Origin: Amycolatopsis eburnea | GTDB taxonomy: Bacteria > Actinomycetota > Actinomycetes > Mycobacteriales > Pseudonocardiaceae | DNA length: 64,000 nucleotides | Reading direction: 5' to 3' | Assembly: GCF_003937945.1 (NCBI RefSeq) | Contig: NZ_RSEC01000063.1 | Coordinates: 186,001 to 250,000, forward strand | Shown here: positions 20,347 through 29,192 of the stretch, one piece after another | How the letters are laid out: the number at the start of each line of letters is the position of its first letter | Position numbering within the stretch: position 1 is the first letter of the stretch | Translations under genes and position numbers: made by a program | The notes under the pieces: model-generated | Told to the model about the DNA's origin: nothing | The model's input: only the letters and a program-made list of their open reading frames with translations | The model's database searches: none

Positions 20347-20811
20347 ATGAACACGCTCATCGGCTTCGGCAAGGACATCGAATACCACTTCGCGCGGGGG
20401 TTGCGGGCCTACGTCGCCCGGGTGGCCGGCGCGGTCGGCGTCGGGTTCGAGTCGTGTTCGCTCGACCTCGACGTGCCCAGCTCCGGGTACGTCGCGCTCG
20501 ACCGCACCCTCCCGGACCTGCCCGCGCACGACCTGGCCCTGATCTGGGACGAGGTGCACGGCTGGTCGGCGGAGGTCGAACCGGCCGCAGGCGGCGCCGC
20601 CACGGTCCTCGGTTACCTCGGGGGCACCGAAGTCGTGCCGCCCCCGTGCGCGGTCGCCGGCTTCGTCGACGCGCTGCGGTTCACCGGGCCGCCCGCCGCC
20701 GCGTTCACGCCGCCGGTGTTCCGGCGGCCCGGCCACCACGAGGACCTGGTCGACCGGCTGCCGGTCACCGGCCCGGAAGGACTGCTGCGGCCGAGCTCCC
20801 CGGCCTGGTGA
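20347..20811 (+). CDS. DUF6292-type protein
   Basis: 154 residues resembling proteins common in Pseudonocardiaceae. It has an N-terminal GLRAYVARVAGAVGV helix, then YVALDRTLPDLPAHDLALIW and DEVHGWSAEVE. There is no signal peptide or membrane helix. Function is unknown; relatives are often found beside regulatory genes. GGGAGG precedes the ATG by 7 bases. It precedes a response regulator in the same direction. Confidence 0.75.
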   Translation: MNTLIGFGKDIEYHFARGLRAYVARVAGAVGVGFESCSLDLDVPSSGYVALDRTLPDLPAHDLALIWDEVHGWSAEVEPAAGGAATVLGYLGGTEVVPPPCAVAGFVDALRFTGPPAAAFTPPVFRRPGHHEDLVDRLPVTGPEGLLRPSSPAW

Positions 20812-20878
20812 ACGCGGGACGGGAGCGCGCCGGGCATTTACGATGAGCGGGCAGCGATCCGTCCCCCGAAGGAAACCC

Positions 20879-21523
20879 GTGAACACCGATGAGCCGCACC
20901 CCGTCCGCGTCCTGCTCGTGGAGGACCACGACATGGTGGCGGAGGCGCTGCAGCAGGCCCTCGACCGCGCCGACGGGATCACCGTGGTCGGCCGCGCTCG
21001 CTCCCGGGCCGAAGCCCTCGCCGACGTCGGCGAGCACGAGCCGCACGTCGTGCTGCTGGACCGGCGGCTCTCCGACGGCGACGCGCTGGGTGCCATCGCG
21101 GACCTCGCGGCCGGCGGCGCCCGGGTGCTGGTCCTGACCGGCGAAGCGACCCCGGCGATCGCCGCGCAGGTCGCCAAGGCGGGCGGTGCCGGGCTGCTGT
21201 TCAAGTCCTCGCAGCTGGGCGTGCTCGAGTCCGCCGTCCGGGAGGTGGCCGCCGGCGGCGTCGTCTTCGAGCCGGAACTGCTGCCCGGCGTCCTCGACCG
21301 GCTCGCCGGTCGCATTCCCGCGGTGGGCCGGACGCTGACCGCGCGGGAGCGCGAAACCCTCGGGCTGCTGGGCGAAGGCGCGACCACCGACGAGATCTCG
21401 CTGCGGCTCGGCGTCTCCCGCAACACCACCCGCAACCACGTGCAGCGCGTGCTGGAGAAGCTCGGTGCGCGTTCGAAGCTCGAAGCCGTCGCCGTCGCCC
21501 GCCGGGAGGGCCTCATCAGCTGA
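20879..21523 (+). CDS. NarL/LuxR-type response regulator
   Basis: About 214 residues. The receiver domain has the acidic pocket in VLLVEDHD, a phospho-aspartate in VVLLDRRL, and the conserved lysine in LLFKSS. A LuxR helix-turn-helix follows (LTARERETLGLLGEGATTDEISLRLGVS). The start is GTG 20879, with GAAGGA upstream. It is the first gene of a signalling run; its cognate kinase is probably the double-PAS kinase at 22047-23468. Confidence 0.88.
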   Translation: MNTDEPHPVRVLLVEDHDMVAEALQQALDRADGITVVGRARSRAEALADVGEHEPHVVLLDRRLSDGDALGAIADLAAGGARVLVLTGEATPAIAAQVAKAGGAGLLFKSSQLGVLESAVREVAAGGVVFEPELLPGVLDRLAGRIPAVGRTLTARERETLGLLGEGATTDEISLRLGVSRNTTRNHVQRVLEKLGARSKLEAVAVARREGLIS

Positions 21524-21595
21524 TGCAGCTGCACCACCCGGAGGGGGCGCGGTTGCATCTCGCGCGGCCGCGCGCGGTCGGCGAGGCTTGCTGCC

Positions 21596-21994
21596 GTGGA
21601 CGTCCCTGCCCCGCTCACGGCGGAGTGCGAACTGACGGGTTCGGCGGGCGGACTGGCCCTGGTGCGCCGGTTCACCCGGCTGACGCTGCGCGCGTGGGCG
21701 AGCGGCACCGTCGTCGACGACGCGCAGCTGCTCGTCACCGAGCTGGTGACCAACGCGCTGCGCCACGGCGGCGGCCACCCGTTCCTGCGGCTGGCCGTGG
21801 CCGGCGGGCAGCTCCGCATCGAGGTCTTCGACGACGACCCGGCACCCCCGGTGCGGCGGACGGCCGGTGCGGACGGCGGCTGGGGTCTCGCGCTCGTGGA
21901 GCGGCTCTCATCGGCGTGGGGGAGCGCGCGCCACGGCCGCGGGAAGGTCGTGTGGTGCGCACTGCCGGCGGCTTCGGCCGAACTCGCCGGGTGA
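21596..21994 (+). CDS. Anti-sigma-type ATP-binding protein (HATPase)
   Basis: 132 residues with a GHKL ATPase fold: N box LLVTELVTNALRHGG, G1-like FDDDPAPP, and G2 GGWGLALVERLSS. Short stand-alone proteins of this kind are RsbW/SpoIIAB-like anti-sigma kinases or phosphorylate STAS antagonists. It starts at GTG 21596, 73 bases after the response regulator. A STAS protein that could be its partner is encoded at 23850-24224. Confidence 0.85.
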   Translation: MDVPAPLTAECELTGSAGGLALVRRFTRLTLRAWASGTVVDDAQLLVTELVTNALRHGGGHPFLRLAVAGGQLRIEVFDDDPAPPVRRTAGADGGWGLALVERLSSAWGSARHGRGKVVWCALPAASAELAG

Positions 21995-22046
21995 ACGACC
22001 GGGAACGCGCCATGCCGGGCTCGCGGCGATCCGGCAGAGTTGCCCC

Positions 22047-23468
22047 ATGGACGACGACCGGTTCCGCCTGCTCGTGCAGGGGGTGCTCGACTACGCGATC
22101 TTCATGCTGGACACGCGGGGGCGGATTGCCAGCTGGAACGCCGGTGCGGAGCGGATCAAGGGCTTCTCCGCCGAGGAGGTCATCGGGCAGCACTTCTCGA
22201 TGCTGTACCCGGCGGAGGACGCCGCGGCCGGGAAACCGGACCGGGAACTCGAGGTGGCGGCCGCGGAGGGGCGGCTGGAGGACGAGGGGTGGCGGGTCCG
22301 CAAGGACGGCACCCGGTTCTGGGCGAACGTCGTGATCACGGCGCTGTACGACGATCGGGGCCGGTTGAAGGGGTTCGGGAAGGTGACCCGTGACGTGACC
22401 GACCGCCGGGCGGCCGAAGTCGCCCTGCGGGAAAGCGAAGAGCGGTTCCGCCTGCTGGTGCAGAACGTGGTCGACTACGCGATCTTCGTGCTGGACCCCC
22501 AGGGGCGGGTTTCGAGCTGGAACGCCGGGGCGGCGCGGATCAAGGGGTACGCCGAAGAGGAGATCGTCGGGCGGCACTTTTCGGTGTTCTACCCCGCCGA
22601 CGAGGTGGCCGAGGGGAAACCGGACCGGCAGCTGGCGGTGGCGGCCGCGGAGGGGCGGCTGGAGGACGAGGGGTGGCGGGTCCGCAAGGACGGCAGCCGG
22701 TTCTGGGCGAACGTCGTGCTCACGGCGCTGTACGACGATCGGGGCCGGTTGAAGGGGTTCGGCAAGGTCACCCGCGACATGACCGAGCGCCGCAACGCCG
22801 AGCAGGCCGTGCGGGACCGCGGCCGGCTGGTCGGGCACCTCGTGGAGGCCCAGGAGGTGGAGCGGCGGCGGATCGCCTGGGACGTCCACGACGAGTCGAT
22901 CCAGTCCATGGTCGCCGTCGGCATGCGCCTGCAGCTGCTCGCCGCCCGGCTGCCGGAACCCGCGGCGGCCGCGGTCGAGAGCCTGGACGAGTCCGTGCAG
23001 GCCGCCATCGCCCGGCTACGCGGCCTGGTGTCCCGGCTGCGGCCCCCCGAGCTGGACCGCCACGGTCTGGTGGAGGCGGTCTCGGCCTACGTCGACGACG
23101 TCGCGGGCCGGTGGGAACTGGCGCACTCGGTGCGCGACGAGCTCACCGCCGAGCCGTCCCCGGAGGCGGCGACCACCGCGTACCGGATCTGCCAGGAGGC
23201 GCTCAGCAACGTCCACAAGCACGCCCAAGCCACCAGGGTCGACGTCGTTCTGTCCACAGTGGACAACGGGCTGCGGGTGCGGATCACCGACGACGGCGTC
23301 GGCACCGCCGGCGGCGAAGCCGGGGCCGGCCACTTCGGGCTGGTCGAAATGCACGAACGGGCCGAAGCGGCGCACGGCTGGCTCTCGGTGACCAGCACCC
23401 CCGGCGAGGGCACGACCGTGGAGTGCTGGCTGCCGACGCTGCCCGACGTGGGGGGAGCCGGAGAATGA
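22047..23468 (+). CDS. Double-PAS sensor histidine kinase (HisKA_3 type)
   Basis: 473 residues: PAS 1 (about 5-120), PAS 2 (about 133-248), a dimerisation helix with the phospho-acceptor histidine in RRRIAWDVHDESIQ, then a HATPase domain with NVHKHAQAT (N box), DDGVGT and GHFGLVEMHERA. It has no transmembrane segment, so it senses a cytoplasmic cue. The PAS domains are a recent duplication, offset by exactly 384 bp with almost identical DNA at 22253-22400 and 22637-22784. ATG 22047 is the first in-frame start of the PAS fold. The stop overlaps the next gene by four bases (ATGA). Confidence 0.9.
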   Translation: MDDDRFRLLVQGVLDYAIFMLDTRGRIASWNAGAERIKGFSAEEVIGQHFSMLYPAEDAAAGKPDRELEVAAAEGRLEDEGWRVRKDGTRFWANVVITALYDDRGRLKGFGKVTRDVTDRRAAEVALRESEERFRLLVQNVVDYAIFVLDPQGRVSSWNAGAARIKGYAEEEIVGRHFSVFYPADEVAEGKPDRQLAVAAAEGRLEDEGWRVRKDGSRFWANVVLTALYDDRGRLKGFGKVTRDMTERRNAEQAVRDRGRLVGHLVEAQEVERRRIAWDVHDESIQSMVAVGMRLQLLAARLPEPAAAAVESLDESVQAAIARLRGLVSRLRPPELDRHGLVEAVSAYVDDVAGRWELAHSVRDELTAEPSPEAATTAYRICQEALSNVHKHAQATRVDVVLSTVDNGLRVRITDDGVGTAGGEAGAGHFGLVEMHERAEAAHGWLSVTSTPGEGTTVECWLPTLPDVGGAGE

Positions 23469-23845
23469 CCGAGCTGCGGGTGCTGATCTCCGACGACGAC
23501 GTGATGATCCGCGACGTCCTCAAGGAGGTCCTCGACGAGGAACCCGACATCGCCGTGGTCGCGGTGGCGGGCGACGCCGACGAGGCGATCCGGCTGGCGG
23601 AGCGGCACCGCCCCGCGGTCGCCGTCCTCGACGTCCGGATGCCCGGTGGCGGTGGCGCACGGGCGGCGCGGGAGATCGCCCGGTGCAGCCCGGGCACCGC
23701 GATCCTGGCGTTCTCGGCCTACGCCGACCGGGCCTCGATCGCCGGGCTCGCGGCGGCCGGTGTCACCGAATACCTGGTGAAGGGCGTGCCCAACCGGGTC
23801 ATCGTCGAGGCCGTCCGGCGGCTGGGCGGCCGGCAGCCGGACTGA
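23465..23845 (+). CDS. Single-domain response regulator
   Basis: 126 residues containing only a receiver domain: acidic pair in LISDDDVMI, phospho-aspartate in VAVLDVRMPGGG, Thr/Ser switch in AILAFSAY, and lysine in YLVKGVP. It has no output domain, so it acts through protein contact. Its ATG overlaps the kinase stop, implying stoichiometric production with that kinase. Confidence 0.9.
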   Translation: MTELRVLISDDDVMIRDVLKEVLDEEPDIAVVAVAGDADEAIRLAERHRPAVAVLDVRMPGGGGARAAREIARCSPGTAILAFSAYADRASIAGLAAAGVTEYLVKGVPNRVIVEAVRRLGGRQPD

Positions 23846-23849
23846 GCGG

Positions 23850-24224
23850 TCACGGCCGGACGTTCGCGGCGACGCTGTCGAAGTCCGCCGGGAGCAGCGT
23901 GAGCAGCCGGCGCACCGCGCGCGACCGCCCGGCGTCGACGCTCAGGTGCGCGCCGGTCGCGTCGGCGAGCAGCTGGGCCCGCAGCAGCGAGTTCAGCCCG
24001 GCGACGGAGAAGAACGTGACGGCGGAGAGGTCGATGACGACCTCGTCCACCCGATCGTGGATGCGCGACTGGAGGACCTCGTCCAGCCGGCGGGCGGTGC
24101 AGAGGTCGACTTCACCGGAGACCTCGACGACCACCGTGCGCGCGCCGGGGTGGCGCAGGTGCAGCGACATGTGGCCGCCGGCGGCGATGAGCTCGTGGTC
24201 GGCCGAGCGGGGCTGGGGAACCAT
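23850..24224 (-). CDS. STAS-domain anti-sigma antagonist with altered phosphosite
   Basis: 124 residues with the STAS fold: VVVEVSGEVDLCTARRLDEVL, then VVIDLSAVTFFSVAGLNSLL. The usual phosphorylation loop DSSG reads SVAG here, so control by serine phosphorylation may be lost or shifted. GAGGAAAGG lies about 9 bases before ATG 24224, which decides the start over a longer frame. It converges with the single-domain response regulator and may partner the HATPase at 21596-21994. Confidence 0.85.
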   Translation of the reverse strand: MVPQPRSADHELIAAGGHMSLHLRHPGARTVVVEVSGEVDLCTARRLDEVLQSRIHDRVDEVVIDLSAVTFFSVAGLNSLLRAQLLADATGAHLSVDAGRSRAVRRLLTLLPADFDSVAANVRP

Positions 24225-24327
24225 GGCGGCACACCCTTTCCTCGGGCAGCGGGGGCGAACCGGACGTCCGGTACGGGTGCCGGGGAAAAGGCAGCCTGCC
24301 GGCGCGCGGCGCGGAGCGTCCGGTAGC

Positions 24328-24343
24328 GGCTGGCGGCTCAACC
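24328..24343 (-). promoter_or_regulatory. Shared 16-mer upstream of STAS gene (copy 1)
   Basis: On the minus strand the sequence reads GGTTGAGCCGCCAGCC. It matches 15 of 16 bases with a site upstream of the other STAS operon (46068-46083). It may be part of a promoter or binding site common to the two partner-switching modules. Confidence 0.35.
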
Positions 24344-24357
24344 GTGAGCCTTCAGCA

Positions 24358-24373
24358 TAGTGCAGATGCACTA
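24358..24373. promoter_or_regulatory. Operator-like inverted repeat
   Basis: TAGTGCAGATGCACTA is a perfect 7+2+7 inverted repeat between the divergent STAS gene and the TPR-like membrane protein gene, so it could control either direction. Confidence 0.4.
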
Positions 24374-24469
24374 GACGGGCCATCGGGCCCAGTCATCGCG
24401 AAGTCGCAGATCACGGGCGGTAACGAAACGCACCCCCTCCGCGAGTAACCTGACACGAGGGGGTGATCC

Positions 24470-27037
24470 ATGGTGTCCGCGCGACGGCACGGTGGCTTCG
24501 ACGAGGCCGAACTGCCCGAGACGCACCGGATCAGGTGGTGGCTGGCGGCCGGCGTGGCGGGGCTCGTCGCCGCGGGGTTCGCCGTCGTGCCCTACCTGCC
24601 GTTCTTCCAGAACTGGACGTTCGTCCGGGACCCGAAGGTCGCGAGCGTCATCACCTGGACCGTCCTGCAGACCTCCGTCGTCCTCGTCTCCGTCGTGCTG
24701 ACGCTGTACTTCGTCGGCAAGGCGCGGCTCGAAGCCGCCGCCTACCGAGCCAACCAGATCGACATCCGGCTGTTCGCCGACGAACGGCCCGAAGGCAGCC
24801 ACGACCGCGAGATCGACTCCGCCGTCGAACTGACGGCCACCTTCAAGCGGTTCCTCAACGATTCCCGCCTCTACACGCCGACCCCGGTGCCCGGCGTCGG
24901 CAGTTCGTACGACTTCATCCAGATCGTCGAGCACGCCGGCGATTCCGCCGACGGCTGGTGGAAAGCCGCCACCAAGCTGATCCGGCTCGCGCAGCCGCCC
25001 GCCGCCTTCACCGTCAGCGGCACCATCCGGCCGGGCAACACGACCGGCCGCTACCAGCTCATCCTGGAACTCGTCCGCGTGCCGCGCTTCGCCGCCAGCC
25101 CGCTCGTCATCGAGGACGAGAACTGGGCGCGGGTGCTGCACCGCGCGGCGAACGCCGTGGCCGCGCTGGTCATCCCGCGCAGCGCGTACGTCCGCACGAA
25201 CATCCACTGGGCCGCCTGGCGGGGCGCGAAGATCCCGTACGAGCTCTTCGACGCCTACCAGCGCGCCAACCACTTCATCACTTACCGCCGCTACGACGAA
25301 GCACTGGCCGAGTACTACCGGGCGGTCAGCCTCGACCCGGCCAACGTCTACATCCGGCTCGAGATCGCGGCGCTGCAGGAACAGCTGGACCTGCACCTCG
25401 ACGCGCTCGCGACGTACGACGACGTGATCACCGTCTGCAGCCGCGGCCACCCCACCCTCGCCCGGTGGTGGATCGGCCCCGATTTCGCGCGCCAGCCCCG
25501 CCGCGACGCGCGCGGGCGCGACGTCGCCCTGCTGATCGCCCGCTACCGGCACGCGCTCGTGCTCGGCCACGGCGACTCCGTGGCCGGGTCCTGGTGGGTC
25601 CGGCGCACCACCGCGGGCGCCCCGGGCGACGCGCGGGCGACGCGCCGCGCCGAACTGCGGGCGGCGATCGAGCTGCGCTTCCGCCGGTACGTCGACCTCG
25701 ACGTGCGGACGCAGCGGTACGCGACCCCGCGTGAGAAGCGGCTGGCGCTGCACCGGCGCGTGCTGCGCGTGCCAGTCGAAGAACTGGTCGTCCAGCAAGC
25801 GTCCCCGGCGCAGCTGGCCGAGTACAACCAGCGTGCCGCGGAAATGCGGTCGTACTTCGCCGCGCTGTCGCAGTACGAGATCGAACGGCTCGTCGAGGAC
25901 TACCGCCGCTTCGGCAGGCGCTGGCGCCGCAGCTGGCAGCAGCTGACCAACCGCGCGCTCGACCTGTCCCTGGTCTGGGCGGTGCTGCGGCGCGCGATGG
26001 CGGACATCGAACCGGTCACCGGCGCCGTGCCCGAACCGCTGCCCGCCTACCCCGGCACCCGCGAGCGGCTGGCCGACGCCTGCCCGGACCGGCGCTGGCC
26101 GCCGGACCCGCGGGCGCTCGACCGCACCGTCGAAGCCGCCGGGCCGCGCAGTTCGTGGGAGGAGTGCTACAACGCGGCGAGCGTGTACGCGGTCGCGATG
26201 CTCGAAGTCGGGCCGCGCGGCGAACGGGACCTGCGCGACCGCGCCCGGAATCCCCGCCTGGAAGGGGAAGCGCGCGACGAAGTGGCCCGCCGCGCGGTAC
26301 GCGAGCTCTACCACGCGGCGACGATCAGCCACAGTGGACGGTTGCCGGAGCGCCGCTCGTGGGTGATGGGGGAGGACCCCGACCTCGCGGCGCTGCGCGG
26401 GCACGAGCTGTTCCGCGTCTTCGAGATGGTCACGTTCTCTCCGGACCGCGCGGCACCGCTGCGGCCGCAGCGCGCGCACGTGTGGGAGCAGGTCAGCTAC
26501 GTCCGCCAGCTCGTCGCCGAGATGGCGGGCTGCCGCGCGCACTTCTGGCGGACCCGGCCCGCGGAGCCGGCACCGGACAGCCGGACGGTCGACCGCTGGC
26601 GCGCCGCCGACCGCGACGCCTGGCGGAAGCTGGCCGCGCTGGCCACCGGCAAGCAGGATTGGTACACGCGCTACCAGGCGATCTGCGCGTTCCGCGAGTG
26701 GTCGGCCGAATCCGGCTACCCGGGGTCGATCTCGGGTTTCCCGCTCTACAGCGAGGAAGGCCTGCACGCCCAGCTGCGCGGCGCGGCGGGCCGGCGCGGG
26801 AAGACCGGCCTCGACGCGAACGTCGTCGTCCGCGAGTACGTGCGGCTGTGCGACCAGCGGCTCGACCAGCTGGTCGCCGACATCGCGGAGCTCGAGCGCA
26901 CATCGGTCGCCGAGGACGACCATCCGGCCCGCGCCCAGCTGTGGGCGGCGCTGTGCTCGTGGTTCGACGACGACATCGCCGACGGCTCGTCCGCGGGCGA
27001 GCGGCGCGACCGGTTCCGCCGGCTCGCCTGCCTCTAG
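24470..27037 (+). CDS. Large membrane-anchored TPR-like protein of unknown function
   Basis: 855 residues. Two N-terminal membrane helices (WWLAAGVAGLVAAGFAVVPYL, about 23-43, and VLQTSVVLVSVVLTLYFVGKA, about 67-87) are followed by a large soluble part. The segment YRRYDEALAEYYRAVSLDPANVYIRLEIAAL is a clear TPR unit and more helical pairs follow. The rest is Arg/Trp/Tyr-rich and matches no family I can name. GAGGGGG precedes the ATG. It has no operon partner in its own direction and overlaps the end of the PaaK-like gene by four bases. A scaffold for protein contacts at the membrane is plausible. Confidence 0.75.
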   Translation: MVSARRHGGFDEAELPETHRIRWWLAAGVAGLVAAGFAVVPYLPFFQNWTFVRDPKVASVITWTVLQTSVVLVSVVLTLYFVGKARLEAAAYRANQIDIRLFADERPEGSHDREIDSAVELTATFKRFLNDSRLYTPTPVPGVGSSYDFIQIVEHAGDSADGWWKAATKLIRLAQPPAAFTVSGTIRPGNTTGRYQLILELVRVPRFAASPLVIEDENWARVLHRAANAVAALVIPRSAYVRTNIHWAAWRGAKIPYELFDAYQRANHFITYRRYDEALAEYYRAVSLDPANVYIRLEIAALQEQLDLHLDALATYDDVITVCSRGHPTLARWWIGPDFARQPRRDARGRDVALLIARYRHALVLGHGDSVAGSWWVRRTTAGAPGDARATRRAELRAAIELRFRRYVDLDVRTQRYATPREKRLALHRRVLRVPVEELVVQQASPAQLAEYNQRAAEMRSYFAALSQYEIERLVEDYRRFGRRWRRSWQQLTNRALDLSLVWAVLRRAMADIEPVTGAVPEPLPAYPGTRERLADACPDRRWPPDPRALDRTVEAAGPRSSWEECYNAASVYAVAMLEVGPRGERDLRDRARNPRLEGEARDEVARRAVRELYHAATISHSGRLPERRSWVMGEDPDLAALRGHELFRVFEMVTFSPDRAAPLRPQRAHVWEQVSYVRQLVAEMAGCRAHFWRTRPAEPAPDSRTVDRWRAADRDAWRKLAALATGKQDWYTRYQAICAFREWSAESGYPGSISGFPLYSEEGLHAQLRGAAGRRGKTGLDANVVVREYVRLCDQRLDQLVADIAELERTSVAEDDHPARAQLWAALCSWFDDDIADGSSAGERRDRFRRLACL

Positions 27038-28479
27038 GACGGCCGCGTGTAGCGGTGCTTGACCCCGGCCGGGAAGTATTCGGGATCGCCGGCCGGGCGC
27101 AGGACGACGTCGGGCAGCTGCCCCTCCGCGGGCACGTAGTGCGCGAACTCGCTGTTGAGCCGCACCAGCTGCGTACGCACGGATTCGGCGATCCGCCCGG
27201 CGTCGGCGCTCGCGCCCGGCGCCGTCTCGACGGTGATCCGCAGCCGCCGGTCGCGGTCGGCGTCCTCGACGGACTCGATGACGAACTTGCCGGTGACGGT
27301 GTCGCTGATGCCGGGCTGCTCCAGCCCGACGGTGACGTTCTCCGGGTAGACGTTCGCGCCGAAGAACGAAACCGTGAACAGCGACCGGCCGAAGACGTAG
27401 ACGAACGGCAGCTCCGGCCCGGGCGGCGGCGTGAAGCCGTGACGGGCGCAGTAGGCGAGCAGTTCGGCGTGCGGCAGGACGCCGCCGTCGTCGGCGATGT
27501 GGTAGCGGATCAGCGGGATCCCGCCGTCCGCGGTGAACACGAGCGTGCCGTCGTGCACCTCGAAGAAGCGGCTCGCGGGGTCGTACTGCACGAGGGTCGG
27601 GAGCCGGGCGTCGCCGAAGACTTCGCGGGCGAGGTCCGGGCGGTCGGCGAAGAACCGCCGGATGCCCACGGACACCGGCGTTTCGGTGCCGAGCACGCCC
27701 GCGTCCGCCGTGCCGTAGAGCGACGCGATGCCGGTGAGGGGATCGGCGACCCCGGCGCGCTGGGCGACGAGGTCGCGCCACTGCTCGCTGAAGACCTCGC
27801 CGGCGAGGACGAGCTTGATCGCGTACGCGGGCCAGTCGATGCCTTCGGCGAGGCCGGTGTCGACGACGTCTTTGACGAACGGCGGGTAGCCGAGCAGCAC
27901 GACCTGCTCGAAGTGCGGGGCGAGCTCCGGGAGGACGCGGAGGATCTCGGCCTTGTTGTTCCCCGGCGCCACGACGGTGATCGGGCAGCCCTTGGCGGCG
28001 AGGTGGCGCACGCACGCCGTGGTGAAGAGCCCGCCGACCCAGGTCCCGAGCGGGAAGCAGACGACGGCGAGGGTCTTCTTGCGGTCCGCGTGGAAGCCGT
28101 CGACCAGCACCTGTTCGAAGCGGCGGGCGACGTGCAGCTCGTCCTCGAGCGCCCGTGGCCAGATGGTCGGGTGACCGCTGGAACCGGAGGAGACGGCGAT
28201 CATGTCGTTGCCGTCGAAGCTGCCGCCGCGGCACAGGTCGGGCAGCGGGTACTTCCGGTGGTAGCCGGCCTTGTCCACGAGCGGGAGTTTCCGGAAGTCG
28301 TCGATCGTCGTGACGTCCTCGGGCGCGATCCCGTGCGTCCGGAGGAAATCCCGGTAGGCGGGCACGGTTTCCGCGGTGCGGCGGAAGAGGTCGAGGACGT
28401 GGCTCCCGGCGGCGGGTTCCGGGGGAGCGAAGAAGGTGTCGAACGCCTGCCGCACGCGGGTCTGCCGACCGAGGTCCAT
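27034..28479 (-). CDS. PaaK/CapK-like AMP-forming ligase
   Basis: 481 residues of the phenylacetate-CoA ligase-like adenylate-forming family: P-loop AVSSGSSGHPTIWPR, core VVLLGYPPFVKD, SLYGTADAGVLGTE (A5-like) and LIRYHIADDGGVLP (A7-like). It should activate an organic acid with ATP; related proteins include coenzyme F390 synthetase and aryl-CoA ligases. Start ATG 28479 begins the homology (MDLGRQTRVRQAFDTFF). It is divergent from a MarR gene 39 bases away, so that regulator probably controls it, perhaps in response to an aromatic acid. Confidence 0.85.
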   Translation of the reverse strand: MDLGRQTRVRQAFDTFFAPPEPAAGSHVLDLFRRTAETVPAYRDFLRTHGIAPEDVTTIDDFRKLPLVDKAGYHRKYPLPDLCRGGSFDGNDMIAVSSGSSGHPTIWPRALEDELHVARRFEQVLVDGFHADRKKTLAVVCFPLGTWVGGLFTTACVRHLAAKGCPITVVAPGNNKAEILRVLPELAPHFEQVVLLGYPPFVKDVVDTGLAEGIDWPAYAIKLVLAGEVFSEQWRDLVAQRAGVADPLTGIASLYGTADAGVLGTETPVSVGIRRFFADRPDLAREVFGDARLPTLVQYDPASRFFEVHDGTLVFTADGGIPLIRYHIADDGGVLPHAELLAYCARHGFTPPPGPELPFVYVFGRSLFTVSFFGANVYPENVTVGLEQPGISDTVTGKFVIESVEDADRDRRLRITVETAPGASADAGRIAESVRTQLVRLNSEFAHYVPAEGQLPDVVLRPAGDPEYFPAGVKHRYTRPS

Positions 28480-28518
28480 GATCGGAGCATAGCGGCCACG
28501 GCGTGTCATGATGGGCGC

Positions 28519-28995
28519 GTGAGCACCTCCGCGGAGCACCACCCCGCCGGCGCGCCGTTGACCCTGTACCTGGTCAAACGGCTCGAACTGGTGATCAGGG
28601 CGCTCCTGGACGACGCGCTCCGCCCGCTGGGTCTCACGACGCTGCAGTACACGGCGCTGACGGTGCTGCAGGCGAGCGGCCCGCTGTCCTCGGCCCAGCT
28701 GGCCCGGCGGTCGTTCCTCCGGCCGCAGACGATGCACGAGATGGTGCTGGCGCTGGAGAACCGGGGCCTGATCGCGCGAACCCCGAAGGCGGGCAACAAG
28801 CGAGTCCTGCTGGCCGGCCTGACCGACGCCGGCCAGTCCCTGCTGGCCGACTGCGCACCCGCGGTGGGCGAGGTGGAGCACGCCCTGCTGGCCGACCTCA
28901 GCCCCGGCCAGCGCGCGACGTTCCGCGAGGGCCTCCAGCACGGCGTGACCGCACTGGGAGCGCTGTCAGAACTACGCCGCTCTCAGGAAGCCTGA
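28519..28995 (+). CDS. MarR-family transcriptional regulator
   Basis: 158 residues with the MarR winged helix: TLQYTALTVLQASGPLSSAQLARRSFLRPQTMHEMVLALENRGLI, then the wing RTPKAGNKRVLLAGLTDAG. GTG 28519 overlaps the shared promoter region with the PaaK-like ligase. MarR proteins usually repress the adjacent divergent gene and are released by phenolic or aromatic ligands, which fits an aryl-CoA ligase neighbour. Confidence 0.88.
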   Translation: MSTSAEHHPAGAPLTLYLVKRLELVIRALLDDALRPLGLTTLQYTALTVLQASGPLSSAQLARRSFLRPQTMHEMVLALENRGLIARTPKAGNKRVLLAGLTDAGQSLLADCAPAVGEVEHALLADLSPGQRATFREGLQHGVTALGALSELRRSQEA

Positions 28996-29192
28996 GTTCT
29001 CATCCGGTGCAGCCTCGTTGTGGCGACTGGCCGCCCGGTGTCGCCCGACTGGAGTCTTTACTCAGGCTTGCTGACACTTCCGGATTAGCCCGGACGAGTG
29101 GAAGCGACGAGTAGCGCGTAGCACGCGTGTGGCGCCGGACGTTGGAGGGTACGTCCCCTGTCCAGCGCATCCGCACGTGGAGGTTCGCCGAC

